Assembly (NCBI GenBank): GCA_947165255.1
Contig: CAMUZR010000029.1
Location: 1-33,899, forward strand
Direction of reading: 5' to 3'
Source of the DNA: an uncultured Bacteroidales bacterium
GTDB taxonomy: Bacteria; Bacteroidota; Bacteroidia; Bacteroidales; P3
DNA length: 33,899 nt
Below are positions 7,119 through 17,200 of the stretch, piece after piece. A program made the position numbers and the translations under genes. The notes beneath the pieces are model-generated. The model was not told the origin of the DNA, did not search any database, and saw only the letters and a program-made list of their open reading frames with translations. Position 1 is the first letter of the stretch. Every line of letters begins with the position of its first letter.

Positions 7119-7976
7119 CTATAACGAAGTTGTAATCTTAATAATTATCACAATGGGTACAATTTCAAGAATGCAAAGATAGTAAAATAAATAGAATTTA
7201 GAAGTTTTTGCGAGTGTTAAAATTATTTGCATTCCCCTTATGAAGCGCACCAAAACCAGCAGCCCAATCATGCCCAACATTATGTACAGAAAGGTTTTCC
7301 CCACCTCTCCCGTGAAGCACACAAAAAACGCCATCGAAGCCCCCACAATGGCATACAGCAGGTGGAAAATATAATTACTCGAAAGGTACACATTCACCGG
7401 CTCGCTGTTGCCGAAAGCGTTGCCCACCAATCGGAAAATGCCGTTGCGCGTAAAGTACACCGCATAGCATCCCACCAGCAGCAGGGCGTAACTCAGCACA
7501 TCGGTCAAGAACTTGCTGTTGTGGGGCATAAACGAGTAGTACCCCACCAGTGACAGGGGTATCATCATGATAAGGGCTATCGGTGCCTGCGAAGTAGGGT
7601 GGGTCAGGTTGGCGTCGCGCAGCAGCCGGTCAAGTGCGCGGTGGTCAATGGCTGAGTGCAACAGGTCGACCAGACTAATCTGTTTATGCCGTAAATAATT
7701 GCATATTAAGAAAATCGAAATAACGATAATGCCGAAATACCAGCCTGGGGCGTCGTGGTGCTGAATGCTTCTATCATGGCTGCTCGTTACCTGCAGTTCG
7801 TGGTGTGTGAAAAGGCTTCTGTGCAGCACTGGTTCTTTCGCTACCAAAGGGGTGAAAATCGTATCGTAGGCGCACACTATCGACTGCACCTCTGCGGCTG
7901 AGGTGGCCGAGTCTGTCGTTAGCGCCGTCGAGTCGGCGATGGGGGCAAAGGCTGGCAATGTGTCTATTTGCAGCAT
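7119..7976 (-). CDS. DUF4271 integral membrane protein
   Basis: A 285-residue membrane protein of the DUF4271 family, found next to hemD throughout Bacteroidetes; its biochemical function is not established. Residues 1-77 are hydrophilic and Thr/Ala-rich. Probable membrane helices lie at about 78-94, 132-148, 160-176, 200-221, 228-246 and 262-282. 'FRLVGNAFG' (181-189) before the fourth helix and 'RFIRGMQIILTL' (244-255) are the kind of conserved polar/charged patches seen in the family. The ATG lies only 4 bases after the stop of the C25 peptidase gene, so translation is probably coupled, and hemD follows by 31 bases. Confidence 0.85.
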   Translation of the reverse strand: MLQIDTLPAFAPIADSTALTTDSATSAAEVQSIVCAYDTIFTPLVAKEPVLHRSLFTHHELQVTSSHDRSIQHHDAPGWYFGIIVISIFLICNYLRHKQISLVDLLHSAIDHRALDRLLRDANLTHPTSQAPIALIMMIPLSLVGYYSFMPHNSKFLTDVLSYALLLVGCYAVYFTRNGIFRLVGNAFGNSEPVNVYLSSNYIFHLLYAIVGASMAFFVCFTGEVGKTFLYIMLGMIGLLVLVRFIRGMQIILTLAKTSKFYLFYYLCILEIVPIVIIIKITTSL

Positions 7977-7980
7977 AGGG

Positions 7981-10812
7981 TTACTTCGTTACTATCAGTT
8001 TTCTCACTTGGCTGCCGGCTCTGTCGTGCAGCACCAAAGTGTAAATCCCAAAACGTAAATGGTGGGTCAAATATTGTGTCGCCTCGCAGTTATCTTCAAT
8101 TTTTATTTCGTCCACCCTTCGCCCATAGGTGTCATATATCGTCAGCCGTCGTCCGTAGGGCCTTGCCCCGTGTTTAAGGGTTACGGCGCCGACTGCCGGA
8201 TTGGGACTTATCGTAAAGCGCTCCGCCACGTTTCTCCCTCCGGCTATGCCAACCCTCACGCTGTCGGCCACGCCGTGCCCATAGGGCTGGCTCCACCAAG
8301 CCAGTGGCAGCCTAATGTCGTCCACATGGGCGCAGTCGTCCCGTTCGCTTCTCGAAGCGTCCTTCTGGTATATCCACTGCAGCGTGTGCTTCCCGGCAGG
8401 CAGTGCGCGGGCGTAGTATTGCCAGCCGCTGTTGCCGCTCCAGTAACCGCGTCTGCGGCCGTCCAGGAAGAAGTAAAGCCAGTCGCTTCCCTCGCTCGAA
8501 ACGAGGTAGTAGAACGTCACGCTGTCGTCCGCCAAGGTCTCAATTTCGAGCGTCAGGGTGGACCGTTGCGCGTCGCCTATTGTGGCCGACCGGGCGCTGT
8601 AACGTCCGCCATGCACCGTCGTGCTGTCAATCTGCCATGGATTGAGGGTGGTCCACTGCCAGGGGTAGTTGCTAAAATCGCCACTCTCAAAGTCCTCCAT
8701 ATTGTTATGGGCTAGCAGCCAGCCGCCGTAGCTCTCCTGCCAGCGGTCTTTCCTCACCGCCAGCTCCACGTGGAGGCGCTCCTCCGTACTGGCTGTCGTA
8801 TAGTGAGCGGTCAGTTGGTCCGTGTCCAGGCTTGTGGCCACAGGCAGCTGATTAATAGTCAGCATGGCGCTGTCTGCCATGGCCGCCAACGTTGCCAGCA
8901 ACGTGCATTTCTCTCCGGGCACAAATTTCCTCATCGGCCTTCCCTCCTCATCCAGCAGTTGCAGCCCTGTCAGCCGGGGTCTGCGGTCGTCCATCTCCAA
9001 TGCCACGGGCAGCAGTGCATAAGCCTCCTCCCGTTCGTCCCGAAGGGTCAACAGGCCTTTCAACACAGGCAGCGCCCCAATCGAGTAGTCGCCCAGGGGC
9101 AGGCTCAGCGTAGTGTCTTCACTTGGAGCCAGTGTCGGCAGGGGCAGGAGGTCAATTACCGCATCCAGGGCGGCTCCCAAACTTCTGTCCGTGCTGTCTT
9201 GCGTCAGTGTCAGTCGGTGTCCGGCGGCAGTGTCGGCGCCCACGTTCTGCAGGGTCAGCTCTATGCGGCTCCCGTCGGCGCTTGCCGCGGCGTTTGTCAC
9301 CGCCAATCGGCCTCGGTTGGGTACGTTTATGGGGAGAACCATCTGTCTAAAAATACGTTCGGGCCGGGTGGCCGTCAGCGTCAGGCTGTCGCCCGCCAAC
9401 CCTTGGGTCAGAGCCAAGGAGCCCCGTCCTTCCGAGTCGGTGAGCACGGTGCCCAGCAAGGTGCCTCCTTGGGTAGCGCTGATGCGGCTCCAAGGCTGGC
9501 TCTCCACATGCAGGAGCGTCATGCCTGCCACAATGCTGTCGCCCACTGCCAGGTAAAGGCTGTCGGTGCTGCCCATCGTCAGGGTCATAGACGGGTCGCC
9601 CAGCAGGCAGTAGGTTTCCCAGTAGAAAGCGTCGTATGGCGACCCAACCAATGTCACCGCGCTGCATCCTGCATAAATCAGCGCTCCCAGCGAAACCGCG
9701 TCGGGGTCGAGGCGGCTGCCCGTCAGCAGGCCGTCGAACGCACCCGGGCGTCCGCTTTCAAAGGTCGGGTGCAGCGTTGGGGGGTATTTGGCCCCCACGG
9801 CCCAGTAGTAGTCCTCGTCCCAGAGGGTCTCGTTGGTGGCGCCTATCACGCCCACGGCGCCCCCCTCGGCCTTGCGCAGCAGCCGCTCGCCGAAGCAGGT
9901 GGCGCTGAAGGCATTGCTCAGACAGCAGTTGTTGACAAAAACCGTCGGCACCGCATTGGGCAGGGTGTCCAACGTGGCGTATGTCACCGCCGGGCTGTTC
10001 CACCCTTGGGCAGTGCAGTGGGCGGTGTAGTTCACCAAAGCGTTGGCCTTGTCCAGCGCCTTCACCAGGGTGTCCTGTTGCCCGCCCGACGACGGATTGT
10101 AGAAGCAGACCGTGTCCAGTTCGGGTCGGAATTCGGCCGTCAGGTTGGCCAGGTAGTGCACCTGCCCGTTCGTGGTGGTGGGAGCGTTGTCGCGGCTCTC
10201 GTTCCCGGCCGTCAGCAGCACTCGTTCTGCCGCGGCCCACCGCCCCTGCTCGTAAGCAATGATTTTGGCCACCACGTCGGCCAGTTGCCCGCTGTCGGCC
10301 ACCGAAAGCCGTCCCACCAGGGCTTCGGGCACATAGTCGCCCGTGTACTCGCCATAGTAGAGGTCGGTCACGCTGCTGCTCAGCCCGCCCGGGGTGTATC
10401 TTCCGGGGCATGCCTGCAGGCGGTCCACGTCGCCCACCAGCAGCACATATTTTTGGGCTGGGCGCAGCGGGGTGCTCCCCTCGTAGCGCTGCCGCAGGGC
10501 TGAGCGGATGCTGTCGCTCTCGCGGGTGGACATCACCAGGGTCTCTACACGAAAACCCTCCTGCCGCTTCCATGCTATCAGTGGCTGTATGGCCGTCAGC
10601 AAGTCCTCGCGCGTCACCACCACATAGGTGCCAGCCGTGGGGTCGGGTAGGGGGGTGGCGCTCTTGCGCAGCAGAGCGGGGGCAGCGGAAGTGCGGTCGG
10701 CCGGGGTCACCGGTGTGCCCGACTTGGTCACACTCCCTTGCCCCATTGCCGTTTGGCCGGCAAGGGCCAGTAGTGCCACCACCAGCAGGGTGGCTGTCTT
10801 GTGTGGTTTCAT
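7981..10812 (-). CDS. Gingipain-family (C25) cysteine peptidase secreted by T9SS
   Basis: A 943-residue exported protein. Order: signal peptide (about 1-24, 'MKPHKTATLLVVALLALAGQ'), C25 peptidase domain (about 62-411), beta-rich Ig/CARDB-like regions (about 420-700), a jelly-roll module starting 'FESGDFSNYPWQW' (about 707-834) and a T9SS type A sorting domain (about 864-943, starting 'ISPNPAVGAV', ending 'RKLIVTK'). The catalytic pair is visible: His265 in 'NYTAHCTAQGW' and Cys297 in 'NNCCLSNAF' (Cys296 is adjacent). No propeptide is obvious between the signal peptide and the catalytic domain. The ATG at 10812 is preferred to 10860 because the signal peptide begins there and a promoter box lies between. 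It could be mistaken for the T9SS sortase PorU, but PorU is usually longer (about 1100-1300 residues). It heads the DUF4271-hemD-rnpA-yidD operon. Confidence 0.88.
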   Translation of the reverse strand: MKPHKTATLLVVALLALAGQTAMGQGSVTKSGTPVTPADRTSAAPALLRKSATPLPDPTAGTYVVVTREDLLTAIQPLIAWKRQEGFRVETLVMSTRESDSIRSALRQRYEGSTPLRPAQKYVLLVGDVDRLQACPGRYTPGGLSSSVTDLYYGEYTGDYVPEALVGRLSVADSGQLADVVAKIIAYEQGRWAAAERVLLTAGNESRDNAPTTTNGQVHYLANLTAEFRPELDTVCFYNPSSGGQQDTLVKALDKANALVNYTAHCTAQGWNSPAVTYATLDTLPNAVPTVFVNNCCLSNAFSATCFGERLLRKAEGGAVGVIGATNETLWDEDYYWAVGAKYPPTLHPTFESGRPGAFDGLLTGSRLDPDAVSLGALIYAGCSAVTLVGSPYDAFYWETYCLLGDPSMTLTMGSTDSLYLAVGDSIVAGMTLLHVESQPWSRISATQGGTLLGTVLTDSEGRGSLALTQGLAGDSLTLTATRPERIFRQMVLPINVPNRGRLAVTNAAASADGSRIELTLQNVGADTAAGHRLTLTQDSTDRSLGAALDAVIDLLPLPTLAPSEDTTLSLPLGDYSIGALPVLKGLLTLRDEREEAYALLPVALEMDDRRPRLTGLQLLDEEGRPMRKFVPGEKCTLLATLAAMADSAMLTINQLPVATSLDTDQLTAHYTTASTEERLHVELAVRKDRWQESYGGWLLAHNNMEDFESGDFSNYPWQWTTLNPWQIDSTTVHGGRYSARSATIGDAQRSTLTLEIETLADDSVTFYYLVSSEGSDWLYFFLDGRRRGYWSGNSGWQYYARALPAGKHTLQWIYQKDASRSERDDCAHVDDIRLPLAWWSQPYGHGVADSVRVGIAGGRNVAERFTISPNPAVGAVTLKHGARPYGRRLTIYDTYGRRVDEIKIEDNCEATQYLTHHLRFGIYTLVLHDRAGSQVRKLIVTK

Positions 10813-10821
10813 AATCAACTG

Positions 10822-10829
10822 CAAAAGTA
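10822..10829 (-). promoter_or_regulatory. -7 promoter element of the C25-hemD-rnpA operon
   Basis: Read on the minus strand the site is TACTTTTG, matching TAnnTTTG. It ends 9 bases before the ATG of the C25 gene, so the leader would be very short. The upstream minus-strand sequence is T-rich, but I find no TTTG at the ideal distance. This site supports the shorter start of the peptidase gene. Confidence 0.6.
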
Positions 10830-11225
10830 GCAAAAAAAAACGATATAAAGAAAAAAACAACTCAACGGCCGCCTCCGTTTGCCCTGCCTATCCTCCCCCG
10901 TTGCAGTCGTGCGCACCGTCCCTCCGCGAGCCACCCTTTCCCTCGCCAAGCCATAACAGCTGACTCCAAGTCCGCCCCCATTCTGCCTAAGGCGTTGCGC
11001 TTCTTCTGCAGTTCTTTGTTGCCTGTAACCAAAGAACGATAGACGAGCTACAGGCGAACGATAGAGGATAGGGCGAAGCCTCGGCGGCCCTTATATAGGC
11101 CGCCCCTGTCACTTTCGTCGCGAACGCAAAATGCCACATCTCGTGCGGACTATATTTAATATGTTGTTTCATTGGTGGTTAAGAATATTTTTTCGTTATT
11201 GTGGTGTGAATTCGTTTTTTTTGTG
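10830..11225. other. Intergenic region between the divergent C25 operon and giant gene 1
   Basis: No credible gene is present. The region holds the C25 promoter at its left edge, a GC-rich stretch, a palindromic repeat copy (11008-11046), a hairpin GGCGGCC (11083-11089) / GGCCGCC (11098-11104) and an AT-rich approach to the promoter of giant gene 1. A 61-codon minus-strand reading frame here is explained by the repeat and is not accepted as a gene. Confidence 0.6.
11008..11046 (-). repeat. Short palindromic intergenic repeat, copy 1
   Basis: GTTCTTTG (11011-11018) and CAAAGAAC (11030-11037) form an 8-bp stem. Read on the minus strand, the flanks TCTATC before and TGC after the stem match the copy at 18081-18118 in the opposite orientation. 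CGATAG recurs shortly after (GAACGATAG at 11034-11042 and 11056-11064). It behaves like a REP-type element: short, extragenic, imperfect palindrome, both orientations. Confidence 0.65.
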
Positions 11226-11233
11226 TATATTTG
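11226..11233 (+). promoter_or_regulatory. -7 promoter element of giant gene 1
   Basis: TATATTTG matches TAnnTTTG. Transcription would begin near 11240, giving a leader of about 30 bases before the ATG at 11270. The leader is A/T-rich without a Shine-Dalgarno sequence, typical for Bacteroidetes. The -33 half is not clear at the ideal distance. Confidence 0.6.
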
Positions 11234-11269
11234 CAACTTCAAATTGAGCAATAATAAAAACGTATTAAT

Positions 11270-14200
11270 ATGAAAAAATCAATTCGCTTGTTACTGTTGA
11301 TGGCAATGTCCCTTATGCCTTTCATTGCCAGCGCTCAGGTGTATGTTAGCGACTACGCTTTTTCGTACTATCCGGGCTCTTTTAGTTCCATTGCCTCCTC
11401 CGGCACCCGCCTCACCGCCGCCGAGGATGACGACGTGTCCGCAGCCGTTTCACTGCCCTTCACCTTCCCCTTCGGCCAGGAGAGCTGCACCCAGGTCATG
11501 GTTGCGTCCAACGGTCAGATAGGCATCGGCAATGTCGATCCTACCTCCTCCGGCTATCAGATCCACGGCGATGACATGAGCATCATAGTCCCCCTGGGGC
11601 TCGACCTCATACTCGACTCATCCAGCGGTGCCACTGGAAAAATATACTATGAATCCTTCGGCACCACCCCCAACCAGTATACCGTCATTGAGTACAACCA
11701 AGTGCAGCCCTATAGCTACATGTCTAGCAATTCTTACACCTTTCAGGTTGTCCTCTATGAAAGCGGCGACATTGAATTTAAGTACGACTCCTCTACCGTG
11801 GCCAACACCTTTCAGCCCTACGTCTTCCTGCACGAACTCGGAGTCAACCGCACCATAGGCATTTCGGGCTCTTGGGCAGCGCCCTCCGTAGCCTACACCG
11901 CCGTCCCTATCACCCTCAGCCCCACGAACAAACCCGCTCCGGGTCTCACCCTTTCTTTCATCCGTCCCGAAGACCCCTCCTGCCTCCGTCCGCTCAACTT
12001 TGCTTGCGTGTCCCCGGCTCCGGCCGACCAGGTGACCTTTGCTTGGACTCCCGCGCCTTCCACCGCGGCGTGGGAATTCCGTTGGGACACCGTGGGCACC
12101 CATGTCGACAGCATGCGCAATGTCTTCCCCCTCCTCAGCGACACATTCTTTGTCTGCTCCACGATGGTTTCTGGTGGCCGCTACGATGTCTACGTCCGCA
12201 CCGACTGCGGCTCCGACTATAGTTTTTGGCAAGGACCCCTCACCGTCACCGCAGGTTCTTATAATATGCCTGTCAGCGGCGTGAGCCATATTTACGCTTG
12301 CGAAGGCACCCTCTATGACAACGGCGGCGCCACCGCCAACTACAGCAGCGGCTGCGACGCCACCCTCGTGGTCCATCCTACCGACCCCGATTCCATTGTG
12401 GTCCTTTCGGGCACCCTCAGCGCCCGCACTAATTATGACTACCTCTATATTTACGACGGCGAAGGCACCACTGGCACCCTTCTCTATCGCGGCACCGGCC
12501 TTAACCAGATTGTACCCCAGATACGTTCTTCTCTGGGTCCGCTCACGCTCAAGTTCCAGTCGAGCACCAGCAGCATTACCTATGCCGGTTTCGCGCTTCA
12601 TGTATCTTGCCAGCGGGCTCCCCTTTGCCGCTATGTCAGCAGCGTCGATGTTGACCACGTGGCCGGCGGCTCGGCTTTCCTCAGTTGGGAAGTGCGGGGC
12701 GTGGTTCCCGAACCTTCCTTCTACCAGGTGGTTCTATTTAACGACGATGACCCCACCGCCCTCCCCTTCACCGATACCACTACCGCCCATGACTACTTCT
12801 TCTCCTACCTCAATCCCACCACACATTACCGTGCCACCGTCTTCAGTGTCTGCAACGGCGACACCGTCCGGGGCGACACCGTAGCCTTCTATACTCGCTG
12901 CCGTGCGGGTGGCACCAGCGAAGTTTCCGGCACGGGCACCACCACTACCTATCTGCCTGCCTACTCTTCCTGGGGCAACACCTTCAGCCAGAGCATCTAT
13001 ACCGCCGCCGAACTTACGGCTATGGGTCTCACCGCCGGCCCCATCATGGGCATTACCTACAACTGGAGTTCCGGTGGCTCCTATGAGAAAGAGCTGGTCA
13101 TTTTCCTTGGCCATACCACTAACTCCACCTTCACCTCTTTCGCCCCCCTCACTGGCAGCATGACCCAGGTCTACTCCGGCATCCGTCCCACCACCCACGT
13201 GGGCGTCACCGAGTACCTATTTTCCACCCCGTTCGTATGGGACGGCGTGTCCAATCTGGTGCTCTCCTCATTCGTCAACCAACCTTCGGGCTCCAACCAC
13301 ACCTCCTCAGGCTTCTACGGCTATTCCACCAATGCCGGTGCCACCCGAAGCATCTATAGCTACCGCGACAACTCCCCCTACACCGTCGCAGGCCTAACCA
13401 CCATCACCAGCACCCGCAGCACCAGCTCCTATCGCCCCAATGTTTCTTTCATTACCCCCTGCGACAGTCTTGCCACCTGCGTCTCTCCCAACGTCTTTGT
13501 TTCGCGGGTGCTCTCCGACACTGTTGAGCTCCGCTGGGCTGCTGGCGGGAGCGAACTTGCCTGGGATGTTGCCTTCCGTGCCGACGACGACACCGCCTGG
13601 ACCACTGTGGCTACCTTTACTTCGGCCACTACCCACACTTTCGGCGGACTCACCCCGCAGACCCACTACCTCTTCCGCATCATTCCTGAATGCGGCGGCG
13701 ACAGCGTCTTTACCATAACCGAGGCCACCACCACCTGTGTCCCCGTCGGTTCGCTTCCTTTCACCGAAAACTTCGAAAACTTCGAAGCCCCCTCAACCAT
13801 CGGCAGTCCCATAACACAATGCTGGTTCCGCGGCACCAACTACACCTACACCAGCTATCCTTACCTCAACACTTCGCGCGGCCACAGCGGCACCAAGTCG
13901 CTCTACTTCTATAGCTCCGGCTCCTACTACTCCTACCTCGCACTCCCCGCCATAGACTACCCCATCGACACCCTCCAAGTCAGTTTCGCCGCCTACGTCA
14001 CTTATGCAGGCTACTCCCTGCAGGTAGGCGTTATGACCGACCCCGAAGATTACCTCACCTTCACCCCCCTCGCCGTCGTCACTCCCTCTACAGTCAACAC
14101 TTGGGAAATGTTCGAAGTGCCCCTCAGTGGCTATACGGGTCCCGCCCGCTACATAGCCCTGGCCGCCGGCCCAAGCAGCTATCCCTACGTCGACGATATT

Positions 14201-17200
14201 GAAGTCAGCCTCATCCCCAATTGTCCCCGTCCCACCGGAGTCAGCGTCGTCCGCGCCACTACTACCACCGCCACTGTGCACTGGAGCGCTCCCAGCGCCA
14301 CCTATTTCCAAATCGAATACGGTCCCACCGGTTTCGCCCACGGCACCGGTACCTTAGTCACCAGTTCGCTCGACAGCGTCAACCTCTACGGTCTTTTCCA
14401 CTCCACTTCTTATGACGTTTATATCCGCGGCCTCTGCTCCGCCACCGACACTTCCAACTGGTCCTTCGTCACCTCCTTCAGCACCCTTTGCGGCATTATA
14501 GACTCCCTCCCATACAGCCAGAACTTCTCCGCCTGGGGCTCCGGTACCGGCGCCCGCCCCAACTGCTGGGCCATGGGCGGCTACAGCAGCTACCCCTACA
14601 TCGTCGACATTACCGACGACCTCGGCCAAGTCCTCGGCCACTCTCTCTACATGTATTCCTATAGTTCCAACCCCACCTACGCCTCCCTCCCCGAGCTCGA
14701 CAGCATATCCTACCCCATTAACATGGTACAGACCGTCTTCCGTGCCTGGACCAACAATACAGAGTACACCTCCTACTCCCACCAGCTGCTAGTAGGCCTC
14801 TGCACTGTCGCCGGCGACCTCTCCACCTTCACCGCCATCGACACCTTCCAACTCACCGCCAACCCCATGACCTACGAAGTCGCCTTCGACACCGCCGCCG
14901 GCCTGGGCAAATACGTCACCTTCGTCTCTCAAATCCGCCCCTCGACCGACCCCAACTACACCGTCTATTACAACATAGTATACATCGACAGCATCGCCCT
15001 TGAGCTCATCCCCGACTGCCAGAGCCCCAACCGCCTCCAAGGCACACCGCTCTCCAGCAGTTCGGCCATCCTTTCCTGGAACGAGCGCAATACTCCTCTG
15101 GGCGTACAAATCGAATACGGCCCCAACGGATTCCTCCTCGGCACCGGCACTCGCGTTTCAGTCGCCTCCAGCCCCTATACTGCCACTGGCCTCAACCCTG
15201 CCACCACCTATCAATTCTACGTCCGCAGCATCTGCGGCCTAGCCGACACCTCGCAGTGGTCGCTCACTCCCGGCATCTTCACCACCCGCCAAAACCCCGC
15301 CCAAGTCCCCTACTTCTATGACTTCGAATCTGGCGACGAGTGGAACAACTGGCAGACCTGCAGCAACTCCACCATCAACTGGTATCGCGACACCGCCGCC
15401 GGCAACGGCACCAACGGCTACAACGCCCCTGGCCATTTCGCCATGTTCATCTCGCCCGACTCCGGCGCCACCTACGCCACCCGCAACACCGAAGTAGTCA
15501 ACGCCTCCGCCTACCGCGACATTGACTTTGGCACCGTCGACTCCAGCTACCTCCTCTCGTTCCGTGCTAAAGCCGGCGGCACCACCAGCGCAGGCTACGA
15601 TGGCCTCATGGTCTTCCTTGTCGACCCCGACATTCCCGTCACCCCGCCTTCGGGCAACCTCGAGTCGCCCTGGGGCAACATCAATAACATGACCTACCTC
15701 GCCTTCGTCCGCCTTAGCACCAACTGGAACACCTACACCGCCGTCCTCGATACCCTCACCGGCGTCCACCGTCTGGCCTTCTACTGGTTCAACCAAAATA
15801 CCGCCTCCCTAGGCACCTTCGTCGGAGGCCCTGGCGCCATCGACGATATCAGCATCACCCATGTCGCCTGCCCGCGCCCGGTTGGCATCCATGCCACCCA
15901 CCGCACCATGGCCTCTGCCACCGTCACCTGGCATGGTCCCGAAGCGGCCGACTACCGTGTCACCTGCCGCACACGCACCGGCATGATCGTAGCCTCCGAG
16001 CTGGTCCACACCAACAGCATATCCTTCAGCGGTCTCGAACCTGCCACCACCTACAGCGTCTATGTCCGCCGCCTCTGCAGCCCCACCGACAGCTCCACCC
16101 TCTCCGCTGGCGGCAGCTTCACCACCCTGGTATGCAACAACTCCAGCATCGACACCATCGGCAATCCCGCCACCACCACCACTTCCACCACCCTGCCCCT
16201 GGCCACCTACTACTCCTACTCCTACACCCAGTCTATCATCCCGTCCAGCCAAATACCCCACGGGGGCGAAATCTCCTCCATCAACCTCTACTACTCCTCT
16301 GCCACAGCCCTCACCAGCAAAACCAACTGCACCATCTACCTAGGCCACACCACCCGCACCTCCTTCACCGACCCCGACCAATTCGTCGACCCCTCAACCC
16401 TACAGGCAGTCTACACCGGCTCGCTCAACTGCACCCAAGGCTGGAACACCTTCTTTTTCGAGACCCCCTTCGCCTATAATGGCAGCAGCAACCTCATCGT
16501 TGCCATCGACGACAACAGCGGCAACTTCAACAACAGCGCCACCTTCCTCGTCAGCCCCACCTCTGCCATCACCTCCCTCGCCTACTACTCCGACGCCGTC
16601 AACCCCGACCCCACCTCCGCCAGCCTTGCTGCCTTCACCGGCAACAAAAACGTCTACTCGCTAGTTCCCCTCATGTCCTTCCAAACCTGCCCTCCCAACG
16701 CCTGCCCCACTCCCCTCGTCCGCCAGCCCCTCGTCCGTTCCTCCAGCGTCACGCTCCGCTGGTTCAACACCTCCCACCAATACCAAGTCGGCTATCGTCG
16801 CGCCTCCACCAGCAGCTGGACCGTCTCGGCCCTCACCACCCAAGACACCTTCCACGTCCTCCACAACCTCTTCCCCAACACCGACTACGTCTACCGTGTC
16901 CGCCAGTACTGCGACTCCACCGGCGTGTCCAACTGGTACGAAGGCACCTTCAACACCGGCGACATCCCCTGCCTCTCCCCCATGGGACTTGAAGTCACCT
17001 CCGTCACCAACAACAAAGCCTCCTTCAACTGGGACCCCGAAGAAAACAACGTAAGCTACCGCCTGCACGTCTTCAACACCGCCTTTGACCGCGTCATCAA
17101 CCGTTACGTCCACACCGCCACCGTCACCGGCCTCGAACCCAACGTCACCTACTACGCCGCCGTACAAGCCGAGTGCCAAGACTTCGACGACCCCAGCGAG

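Noticed and set aside
8770..10503. 577-codon open frame on the plus strand opposite the C25 peptidase
   Set aside because: The minus-strand frame contains the signal peptide, catalytic His and Cys and the sorting domain. The plus frame has Gln/Gly/Val-rich text without any domain.
7981..10812. Identification of the C25 protein as the T9SS sortase PorU
   Set aside because: Catalytic motifs fit C25 in general, but the protein is shorter than usual PorU. With no T9SS core genes nearby I kept the general call.
10987..11172. Small minus-strand frame with 'SSSIVLWLQATKNC'
   Set aside because: Part of its sequence is the translation of the palindromic repeat. A similar peptide ('SSSIVLCFLASKNC') arises from the second repeat copy at 17933-18139, so both are repeat artefacts rather than homologous genes.
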